Source: an uncultured Erythrobacter sp. (GTDB lineage Bacteria > Pseudomonadota > Alphaproteobacteria > Sphingomonadales > Sphingomonadaceae). Taken from it: a stretch of DNA of 64,000 nt. Location of the stretch: positions 682,001 through 746,000 of the forward strand of contig NZ_CANMZM010000001.1 in NCBI RefSeq assembly GCF_947502395.1, read 5' to 3'. This document shows, piece by piece, positions 57,261 to 64,000 of this stretch; the first letter of the stretch is position 1; each line of letters opens with the position of its first letter. The position numbers were made by a program, and so were the translations under genes. The notes beneath the pieces are model-generated. The model was not told the origin of the DNA, did not search any database, and saw only the letters and a program-made list of their open reading frames with translations.

Positions 57261-57330
57261 GTCCTAGCGAAGGCTGGGACCTCCATCGGCCATGAGCCAA
57301 GTTTAGAGAGGTCCCAGCCTTCGCTGGGAC
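57261..57330. repeat. Inverted pair of REP-like palindromes (family 2) before GIY-YIG gene 2
   Basis: First element 57261-57283: GTCCTAGC-GAAG-GCTGGGAC then CTC. Second element 57308-57330: GAG then GTCCCAGC-CTTC-GCTGGGAC. They are reverse complements with one mismatch, 24 bases apart. The sequence differs from family 1. Confidence 0.85.
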
Positions 57331-57351
57331 GCACAAAGAGGGCCAGAAGGA

Positions 57352-57639
57352 TTGGGAGAAGGCTTCGTTTACATCCTGACCAACAGGAAAGACGGGGTCC
57401 TCTATATCGGCGTCACAAACGACCTTTCACGGCGCCTCGAACAGCATCGCTCCGGAGCCGTTTCGGGGTTTGCGAAGACATACAATTGCCAGACATTGGT
57501 CTGGTTTGAGCGACATGATGATGTCCACGCGGCAAGGATCGCTGAGAGAAGAATGAAAGCTTGGAAGCGCGCATGGAAAGTAAAGCGGATCGAAGAGAAA
57601 AACCCCGGCTGGGGCGATCTTTCCAGTTCTCTCTTTTGA
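57352..57639 (+). CDS. GIY-YIG nuclease family protein 2, flanked by REP-like palindromes
   Basis: Protein of 95 residues, paralogue of protein 1. It opens GEGFVYILTNRKDGVLYIGVTNDLSRRLEQH and has Glu in ARIAERRMKAWKRAWK and Asn in EEKNPGWGDL, so the GIY-YIG core is complete. The TTG start at 57352 is preceded by AGAAGGA. Family 2 palindromes lie on both sides: a pair upstream and one copy 18 bases downstream. The gene sits between sucD and sucA. The two proteins agree strongly in the core but differ in the ends. Confidence 0.87.
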   Translation: MGEGFVYILTNRKDGVLYIGVTNDLSRRLEQHRSGAVSGFAKTYNCQTLVWFERHDDVHAARIAERRMKAWKRAWKVKRIEEKNPGWGDLSSSLF

Positions 57640-57657
57640 CGATGCGCCAAATCGAGG

Positions 57658-57680
57658 GAGGTCCCAGCCTTCGCTGGGAC
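57658..57680. repeat. Single REP-like palindrome (family 2) before sucA
   Basis: GAG then GTCCCAGC-CTTC-GCTGGGAC, identical to the element at 57308-57330 and in the same orientation. It ends nine bases before the sucA ATG, so it occupies the ribosome-binding region. Confidence 0.85.
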
Positions 57681-57688
57681 TCAGAGAT

Positions 57689-60517
57689 ATGAACAAAGAA
57701 ACCGCCAGCTTCATCCCTGACATGACCGATCAGGAAGGCCCGCAACCGGGTCCATCCTGGGGCAATCCCAAGTGGATGGCCGAAGTCGCCGATGCAGGCG
57801 CTGACCTCAATGCCGCCATGGACCCCACGCAAATGCGTGTGGAGGTTGAAAAGGCGGTGAAATCTGCGTCCAAAGCGGCTGGCAAGCCATTGGACGAAGA
57901 AGCACTGCGCCACGCATCCGATCTTTCCAACAAGGCAATGACCCTTGTGCGACTGTACCGTGTGCGCGGGCATCGGGCTGCTGATCTTGATCCGCTGGGC
58001 ATTTCAAAGAAACAGGGGCCCCCGGCTGACCTCACCCTTGCCTTTCACGAGCTTGAAGGAAAGGAAAACGAGGAAGTCTATGTTGGCGGCGTTCTGGGCA
58101 TGGAATGGACGACTGTGGGCGCGCTCTATCGCCGCCTGCGCGAGGTTTATTGCGGCAATGTTGGCCTGGAATATATGCATATCGCCGACACCGAAGAACG
58201 GCGCTTTCTGCAAGACAAGTTCGAAAGCCCCGGCGACACCATCCAGTTTACACCCGAGGGTAAGAAAGCAATCCTGGCCGCCGTCCTTCGCGGCGAAGGC
58301 TATGAGGAATTCCTCGGCAAGAAATATGTTGGAACCAAGCGCTTTGGCCTAGACGGCGGTGAATCGATGATCCCGGCGCTTGAGGCCGTTATCAAACATG
58401 GCGGCAGCGCTGGCGTGCGTGAGATCATCTATGGGATGGCGCACAGGGGCCGCTTGAACGTGCTCGCCAATGTGATGGCTAAGCCCTACAAGGTCATCTT
58501 CCACGAATTCTCCGGCGGAACAGCAAACCCCGAAGACGTGGGCGGTTCGGGCGATGTGAAATATCACCTCGGCACCAGCACCGACCGCGAATTTGACGGG
58601 ATCAGCGTGCACATGTCGCTCACCCCCAACCCCTCACACCTTGAGACGGTAAACCCGGTTGTTCTTGGGAAAAGTCGCGCACAGCAAGCGATCCGCGATA
58701 ACCTTGCGACCAAAGATCAGGTGCTTCCCGTGCTGATCCACGGCGATGCAGCCTTCGCTGGCCAAGGCGTCGTGTGGGAGAGCCTCAGCCTGTCGGGCGT
58801 CAACGGCTACGACACTGGCGGTTGCATTCACTTTATCATCAACAATCAGATTGGTTTTACCACAAGTCCCCGCTTCGCACGCAACTCGCCTTATCCAAGC
58901 GACGTTGCAAAGGGCGTGATGGCACCGATCCTCCACGTAAACGGCGATGATCCCGAAGCGGTGACCTTCGCTTGTAAGCTGGCGATTGAATACCGTCAGA
59001 AATTCCACCGCGATGTGGTTATCGACATGTGGTGCTACCGCCGCTTTGGCCACAATGAAGGTGATGAGCCTAAGTTCACTCAGCCGCTGATGTATGACGT
59101 GATCAAAACCCACCCCAAGGTGAGCCGAGTGTACGAAGAGCGCCTGATTGCCGAAGGTGTGATCGACGAAGGTCACCGCGAAAAGGTTGCAGGTGAGTTC
59201 ACCGCTCTTCTCGAGGAAGAATTCGAGGCAGCCAAAAGCTATTCCGCAAATGAGGCGGACTGGTTTGGTGGGCGCTGGGCTGGCCTTAACAAGCCGGTCG
59301 ATGACGAAACGGCGCGCCGCAATGTTGATACTGCGATTGAACCCAAAGCGTTCGAAGCGCTTGGCCGCACGCTAACCGAGGTTCCCGAAGATGTGAATAT
59401 TCACAAAACCTTGGGCCGCGTGCTTAAGGCAAAATCAGAGATGTTTGAAAGCGGGGATGGTTTCGATTGGGCCACCGCAGAGGCGCTCGCCTTCGGTAGC
59501 CTCTTGATGGAAGGCTACAACGTCCGCCTGTCTGGTCAAGACTCCGGACGCGGCACATTCTCACAGCGTCATGCGGTGTGGGTCGATCAAAAAACCGAAG
59601 ACAAATACATCCCGCTGACCACCCTGCCCCACGGCAAGTTTGAGGTCTATGACAGCACGCTTTCCGAATACGGCGTGCTTGGGTTTGAATACGGGTTCGC
59701 GATGGCTGACCCCAAGAGCCTTGTGCTTTGGGAAGCGCAATTTGGCGACTTTGCCAATGGCGCGCAGATCATGATCGACCAATACATTGCTGCTGGCGAA
59801 GCCAAATGGCTGCGCGCCAACGGTCTCGTGATGCTTTTGCCTCACGGCTATGAGGGTCAGGGTCCGGAGCACTCTTCTGCGCGACTGGAGCGTTTCCTTC
59901 AGCTGTGCGCGTCGGACAACATCCAGGTCTGTAACATCACCACGCCGGCGAACTACTTCCACGTCCTACGCCGCCAGATGCTGCGTTCCTTCCGCAAGCC
60001 ATTGGTCATCATGACGCCCAAATCGCTTCTGCGTCACCCCATGGCAAAATCTCCGCGCGAGGAATTCCAAGGCGATTGGCAGTTCAAGCGGATCAAATCT
60101 GACCCCGCGATGGAAACGAACACGCCAGCCGATGAGAAGATCAAGCGCGTTGTCCTGTGTTCGGGCAAGGTCGCCTATGACTTGATTGAAAAGCGCGATG
60201 CAGAAGGCATTGACGACATTTCGATCATCCGTATCGAACAGCTTTACCCCTTCCCCGGCGATCCTTTGGGTCTGCGCTTTAGCCGCATGAAGAACCTCAA
60301 AGAGGTCATCTGGTGTCAGGAAGAGCCCAAGAACAACGGCGCGTGGTTCTTTGTCGAAAGTCACATTGAAAAATCGCTCGAACTGGGCGGCCACTTTGGC
60401 ATGCGGCCCTTCTACGTCGGACGCGATGCCTCCGCCTCGCCTGCGACGGGTCTTGCCAAACGCCACGCCGAACAACAAGCGCAGCTCGTCGCCGAAGCGC
60501 TTGGTCTTACTGAATAA
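57689..60517 (+). CDS. sucA: 2-oxoglutarate dehydrogenase E1 component
   Basis: Thiamine-diphosphate enzyme of 942 residues that decarboxylates 2-oxoglutarate and transfers the succinyl group to E2. The N-terminal helical region precedes RFGLDGGESMIPALEAVIKHGG, GMAHRGRLNVLANVM and HGDAAFAGQGVVWE, where Asp and Gly belong to the ThDP motif GDG/A. NNQIGFTTSP and YRRFGHNEGDEP are conserved. The C-terminal part has LPHGYEGQGPEHSSARLERFLQLC. Length is typical. A palindrome and weak AGAG stand before the ATG, so translation initiation may be affected by the repeat. Confidence 0.97.
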   Translation: MNKETASFIPDMTDQEGPQPGPSWGNPKWMAEVADAGADLNAAMDPTQMRVEVEKAVKSASKAAGKPLDEEALRHASDLSNKAMTLVRLYRVRGHRAADLDPLGISKKQGPPADLTLAFHELEGKENEEVYVGGVLGMEWTTVGALYRRLREVYCGNVGLEYMHIADTEERRFLQDKFESPGDTIQFTPEGKKAILAAVLRGEGYEEFLGKKYVGTKRFGLDGGESMIPALEAVIKHGGSAGVREIIYGMAHRGRLNVLANVMAKPYKVIFHEFSGGTANPEDVGGSGDVKYHLGTSTDREFDGISVHMSLTPNPSHLETVNPVVLGKSRAQQAIRDNLATKDQVLPVLIHGDAAFAGQGVVWESLSLSGVNGYDTGGCIHFIINNQIGFTTSPRFARNSPYPSDVAKGVMAPILHVNGDDPEAVTFACKLAIEYRQKFHRDVVIDMWCYRRFGHNEGDEPKFTQPLMYDVIKTHPKVSRVYEERLIAEGVIDEGHREKVAGEFTALLEEEFEAAKSYSANEADWFGGRWAGLNKPVDDETARRNVDTAIEPKAFEALGRTLTEVPEDVNIHKTLGRVLKAKSEMFESGDGFDWATAEALAFGSLLMEGYNVRLSGQDSGRGTFSQRHAVWVDQKTEDKYIPLTTLPHGKFEVYDSTLSEYGVLGFEYGFAMADPKSLVLWEAQFGDFANGAQIMIDQYIAAGEAKWLRANGLVMLLPHGYEGQGPEHSSARLERFLQLCASDNIQVCNITTPANYFHVLRRQMLRSFRKPLVIMTPKSLLRHPMAKSPREEFQGDWQFKRIKSDPAMETNTPADEKIKRVVLCSGKVAYDLIEKRDAEGIDDISIIRIEQLYPFPGDPLGLRFSRMKNLKEVIWCQEEPKNNGAWFFVESHIEKSLELGGHFGMRPFYVGRDASASPATGLAKRHAEQQAQLVAEALGLTE

Positions 60518-60549
60518 TTTTGCACATTTGCATTTAGGGAATACGAACA

Positions 60550-61749
60550 ATGGCCACTGAAATCACAGTCCCGGTCCTTGGTGAATCGGTCACGGAAGGC
60601 TCCATCGGTGAATGGCTCAAACAGCCCGGCGACGCGGTTGCCGTGGATGAACCAATCTGTTCGCTTGAGACCGACAAAGTCGCGGTTGATGTGCCCTCAA
60701 CCGTTGCCGGCATTCTGAGCGAGCACCGCGCCGCCGAAGGCGACACCGTTGAAGTGGGCGCGGTTATTGCGGTTATTGAAGAAGGCGCGAGCGCTAGTAC
60801 TCCTGCCTCGGCTGCGAAGGCAGAGAGCCCAGCAGCCAGCGCGCCAGCCGATACGGGTGCCGCACAGACGCTTTCACCAGCCGTGCGCCGCGCCGTACTG
60901 GAACACGGGGTTGACCCCAGCACAATCAAGGGCACTGGCAAAGACGGTCGCCTGACCAAAGAGGACGTGATCGCCGCAGCGAAGGCCAAAAGCGATCCGC
61001 CCCCGGCACCAGTTGCGTCACCCGCACCTGCTCCAGCCAGCACGGGCGAACGCCGCGAAGAGCGCGTCAAAATGACCCGCATGCGCCAGACCATCGCCAA
61101 GCGCCTCAAAGGCGCTCAGGAAGAGGCAGCGCTTCTCACCACCTTCAACGATGTGGACATGAGCGCGGTGATCGAAGCGCGCACCAAATACAAAGACCTC
61201 TTCGCTAAAAAGCACGACATTCGCCTCGGCTTCATGGGCTTTTTCGCAAAAGCTGCCTGTCTTGCATTGAAAGACGTGCCGAGCGTCAACGCCTATATCG
61301 AGGGCGATGAAATCGTCTATCACGACTATGTCGATATCTCGGTTGCTGTCTCGGCTCCCAATGGCCTTGTGGTCCCGGTGATCCGCGATTGTCAGGACAA
61401 AGGCTTTGCCCGGATCGAGAAAGACATCGCCGACTTTGGCAAGCGCGCAAAAGACGGCACACTTACCATGGCGGATATGACCGGCGGCACCTTCACCATC
61501 TCCAACGGCGGTGTGTTCGGCTCACTGATGTCGACCCCAATTATCAACCCACCGCAGTCGGCAGTGCTGGGCCTTCACCGCATTGAGGACCGCCCGGTTG
61601 CGATCAACGGTCAGGTGGAAATACGCCCGATGATGTACATCGCCCTTAGCTACGATCACCGTCTGATCGACGGCCGCGAGGCTGTGACCGCGCTCAAGAT
61701 CATCAAGGAAGCGATCGAAGACCCGACCCGGATGCTGATTGATCTTTGA
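60550..61749 (+). CDS. sucB: 2-oxoglutarate dehydrogenase E2 (dihydrolipoyl succinyltransferase)
   Basis: Core subunit of 399 residues. The lipoyl domain has Lys43 in [14 protein letters not shown]. An Ala/Pro linker leads to the E1/E3-binding domain ([34 protein letters not shown]). The catalytic domain ends with the active-site His and Asp in [17 protein letters not shown]. It begins 32 bases after sucA, so it is in the same operon and assembles with SucA and Lpd in one complex. Confidence 0.97.
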   Translation: MATEITVPVLGESVTEGSIGEWLKQPGDAVAVDEPICSLETDKVAVDVPSTVAGILSEHRAAEGDTVEVGAVIAVIEEGASASTPASAAKAESPAASAPADTGAAQTLSPAVRRAVLEHGVDPSTIKGTGKDGRLTKEDVIAAAKAKSDPPPAPVASPAPAPASTGERREERVKMTRMRQTIAKRLKGAQEEAALLTTFNDVDMSAVIEARTKYKDLFAKKHDIRLGFMGFFAKAACLALKDVPSVNAYIEGDEIVYHDYVDISVAVSAPNGLVVPVIRDCQDKGFARIEKDIADFGKRAKDGTLTMADMTGGTFTISNGGVFGSLMSTPIINPPQSAVLGLHRIEDRPVAINGQVEIRPMMYIALSYDHRLIDGREAVTALKIIKEAIEDPTRMLIDL

Positions 61750-61818
61750 TCGGCAAGCGCCCGAATTGAAATAAGGAATGCAGATCCTACTTTTTGACCA
61801 GGGATCACGGAGCTGAGA

Positions 61819-63231
61819 ATGGCTGAATACGATTACGACTGTCTTGTTATTGGCGCCGGCCCCGGTGGCTATGTCGCCGCCATTCGCGCCGCGCAATTGG
61901 GCCTTAAAACGGCCTGTGTGGAAAGCCGCGAAACACTGGGCGGCACATGCCTCAATGTCGGCTGTATACCTTCCAAAGCTCTGCTTCACGCTTCCGAACT
62001 CTTCGAAGAAGCAGAGGGTGGTCACTTCGCGACGTGGGGCATTGATGCCAAGGCAACCTTCGACCTGTCGAAAATGATGGGCGAAAAGACCAAAGCCGTA
62101 GGCGAGCTCACCGGCGGCATCGAGTTTCTGTTCAAGAAGAACAAGGTGACGTGGCTCAAGGGCCTTGGCTCTTTCGAAGACGCGCATACGGTCAAAGTGG
62201 GCGACGAAACCGTCACCGCAAAAGACATCGTGATCGCTACCGGCTCTTCGGTCACTCCCCTCCCCGGTGTCGAAGTCGACAACGCAGGTGGACGCATCGT
62301 TGACAGCACAGGCGCGCTCGAGCTTTCCGAAGTGCCAGAACACCTAGTCGTCATCGGCGGCGGCGTGATTGGCCTTGAGCTTGGCAGCGTATGGCGTCGT
62401 CTTGGCGCGAAGGTCACCGTGGTGGAATTCCTGCCGCAGATCCTCCCCGGCATGGATGAGGAAGTGCGCAAGGAATCGAACAAGATCTTCAAGAAGCAGG
62501 GCATGGAAATGATGCTCGGCCATAAGGTCACTGGGGCCACTGTAAAAGGCAAGAAGGTCGCTCTCACTGTCGAGAAATCCGAAGGGGGTGATGAGCAGAC
62601 AATCGATGCCAGCCATGTTCTGGTTGCGATTGGTCGCCGTCCTAACACCGAAGGGCTCGCGCTCGACAAGGCAGGGCTAAAGGTCAACAATCGCGGTCAG
62701 ATAGAGATCAACCACGATTTCCGCACCGGCGTCGACAGCGTATGGGCAATCGGTGACGTAGCCCCCGGCCCGATGCTTGCCCACAAGGCCGAGGATGAAG
62801 GCGTAGCAGTCGCTGAAAACATCGCTGGCGAAACCGGCATTGTGAACCACGATGTGATCCCAAGCGTCGTCTACACCACACCGGAAATCGCGGGCGTCGG
62901 CCTTAGCCAAGAGCAAGCTATCGAAGCAGCTGGCGGCGACAAAAAGGCCGTCAAGGTCGGCAAGTTCCCGATGATGGCGAACAGTCGCGCCAAGGCAAAC
63001 CGCGACACCGATGGTTTTGTGAAGGTTATTGCTGATGCAGAGACCGACCGCGTTCTGGGCGTATGGATGATCAACAGCCTTGCTGGCACCATGATCGCAC
63101 AGGCAGCCCAAGCGATGGAATTTGGCGCAACGTCGGAAGACATCGCCTACACCTGTCACGCGCACCCCACCCACGCCGAAGCCTTCAAGGAAGCGGCCAT
63201 GGCAGTTCAGGGCAAGCCGATCCATATGTAA
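61819..63231 (+). CDS. lpdA: Dihydrolipoyl dehydrogenase (E3)
   Basis: Flavoprotein of 470 residues that reoxidises the lipoyl group of E2 with NAD. It shows the FAD motif IGAGPGGYVAAIRAAQLG, the redox disulphide in GGTCLNVGCIPSKALL, an NAD site (VVIGGGVIGLELGSVWRRLG), VWAIGDVAPGPMLAHKAEDEG and the active-site His-Glu in HAHPTHAEAFKEA. It follows sucB by about 70 bases. As in other alphaproteobacteria this copy probably serves the 2-oxoglutarate complex; a second E3 for pyruvate dehydrogenase is usually elsewhere. Confidence 0.97.
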   Translation: MAEYDYDCLVIGAGPGGYVAAIRAAQLGLKTACVESRETLGGTCLNVGCIPSKALLHASELFEEAEGGHFATWGIDAKATFDLSKMMGEKTKAVGELTGGIEFLFKKNKVTWLKGLGSFEDAHTVKVGDETVTAKDIVIATGSSVTPLPGVEVDNAGGRIVDSTGALELSEVPEHLVVIGGGVIGLELGSVWRRLGAKVTVVEFLPQILPGMDEEVRKESNKIFKKQGMEMMLGHKVTGATVKGKKVALTVEKSEGGDEQTIDASHVLVAIGRRPNTEGLALDKAGLKVNNRGQIEINHDFRTGVDSVWAIGDVAPGPMLAHKAEDEGVAVAENIAGETGIVNHDVIPSVVYTTPEIAGVGLSQEQAIEAAGGDKKAVKVGKFPMMANSRAKANRDTDGFVKVIADAETDRVLGVWMINSLAGTMIAQAAQAMEFGATSEDIAYTCHAHPTHAEAFKEAAMAVQGKPIHM

Positions 63232-63246
63232 GCTGGAGACGTTGAA

Positions 63247-64000
63247 TTGGCCCGTTCAGTCGCAATCATCGGAGCGGGCCAGATCGGCTATGCTGCTGGC
63301 TATGAATTTGCGTTCCATGATTGGGACGTAAGTATCTGCTCACGATCCAAGCCAGCTTGGCAGCTTCGGCCGGGTGAGCGCTTCATCGAGTACACTACCG
63401 GCCAAGATCGAGCACCGAAGGCCGATCTCGTTATCGACACGATCGCATTCGATGAAGATGATATTGTGCGTTACGATCCTGACGCGGTCGGGCGATTGAT
63501 TACGATCTCATCGGCGAGCGTATATTGTGACGATCAAGGCCGAACGCTCGATGAGGCAGCCGTAAATGGCTTTCCGGAATTCGACGCCCCCGTTGATGAG
63601 GAGCAATCGACCGTTCCCCCTGGCCCCCAAACATATTCAACGCGCAAAGTTCGAATGGAGAACAGAGCGCTCGATCTGTTTGGAGACCGAGCCACGGTGA
63701 TCCGTCCGTGCGCAATTTATGGTCCTCATGGGAAACACCCGCGCGAGTGGTGGTTTGTGAAACGGATTTTGGATGGCCGCACGAAAATTCCTCTCGCGTT
63801 TGCAGGCCGAAGTCAGTTTGACACTACAGACACTCAGGACATCGCCAAATTCTGCATCGAAGCAGACAATTTTGCGTGGGGCGGCGTGTATAACCTTGCC
63901 AGTGACGCACACGAAAGCGTCGCCCAAATCGGTCGTGAAATTGCCGAACTATGCGAGGCTCAAGTGGAACTCAAACTGTTCGAAGGCGCTCCAATAGGCT
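63247..64000 (+). CDS. NAD-dependent epimerase/dehydratase family protein (3' end cut by the window edge)
   Basis: Partial gene, at least 251 codons. The TTG start at 63247 follows GGAG eight bases away, 15 bases after the lpdA stop, so it is probably in the same transcript. It opens SVAIIGAGQIGYAAGYEFAF, a Rossmann nucleotide-binding loop. It continues with ISSASVYCDD, a YSTRKVRME block carrying the Tyr and Lys of extended SDRs, and VIRPCAIYGPHGKHPREWW. It is a member of the extended SDR/epimerase family with unknown substrate. Its C-terminus lies outside the window. Confidence 0.8.
   Translation, partial: MARSVAIIGAGQIGYAAGYEFAFHDWDVSICSRSKPAWQLRPGERFIEYTTGQDRAPKADLVIDTIAFDEDDIVRYDPDAVGRLITISSASVYCDDQGRTLDEAAVNGFPEFDAPVDEEQSTVPPGPQTYSTRKVRMENRALDLFGDRATVIRPCAIYGPHGKHPREWWFVKRILDGRTKIPLAFAGRSQFDTTDTQDIAKFCIEADNFAWGGVYNLASDAHESVAQIGREIAELCEAQVELKLFEGAPIG

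Noticed and set aside
55885..57680. Classical insertion sequence or RAYT/REP element
   Set aside because: No DDE, serine or Y1 (HUH) transposase is encoded; the only candidate enzymes are the GIY-YIG proteins, and no clear target-site duplication could be recognised.

Overview
This window looks like chromosomal DNA of a sphingomonad-type alphaproteobacterium, most likely close to Erythrobacteraceae. That is inference from gene content. The indicators are the CckA and CpdR cell-cycle regulators, SOS boxes of the alphaproteobacterial form GTTC-N7-GTTC before recA and uvrA, a eukaryote-like NADP isocitrate dehydrogenase, a SapC-family protein, and small conserved families usual in that order (DUF2062, DUF4345, DUF924, IalB-like, SleB-like hydrolase). 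No rRNA, CRISPR array, integrase, transposase or prophage module is visible. One tRNA (Val, GAC) is present.

Layout. At 1-9 kb lie a DEAD-box helicase cut by the window edge, a D-2-hydroxyacid dehydrogenase, sapC, a candidate C-rich-loop sRNA with its own promoter and terminator, N-formylglutamate amidohydrolase, cpdR, tRNA-Val and icd. At 9-24 kb lie a Kef-type antiporter, alaS, recA, cckA, smpB, dapA, a soluble lytic transglycosylase overlapping greB and an IalB-like gene, and rlmN. At 24-35 kb lie a BAAT-like hydrolase, a histidine-rich secreted protein, a methyltransferase, a MOSC protein, a glycine-zipper protein, phzF, a pteridine-reductase-like SDR, two tandem cyclopropane-fatty-acid synthases, an acyltransferase and argG. 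At 35.7-36.5 kb is a gene gap with hairpins and a terminator that may be a structured RNA, followed by rlpA.

The accessory part is 37.3-48.7 kb. It holds an orphan helix-turn-helix protein, a cluster of REP-like palindromes, an Mrr-type nuclease fused to a coiled coil, uvrA, and then a small unknown operon and membrane protein beside a 664-residue TIR-domain protein. Core functions resume with a SleB-type hydrolase, COQ4, a GGDEF-EAL protein and the TCA cluster mdh, sucD, sucA, sucB, lpd. The window ends inside an epimerase gene.

The most unusual feature is in the TCA cluster. Two small GIY-YIG nuclease genes sit between mdh and sucD and between sucD and sucA. Each is bordered by its own family of REP-like palindromes: GTCA-CCCCGG type for the first, GTCCCAGC/GCTGGGAC type for the second. 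Stem arms of the first family change in a compensatory way between copies. No RAYT transposase is visible. I propose these as nuclease-plus-palindrome units, analogous to RAYT/REP systems but with a GIY-YIG enzyme. sucC, often beside sucD, is absent here.
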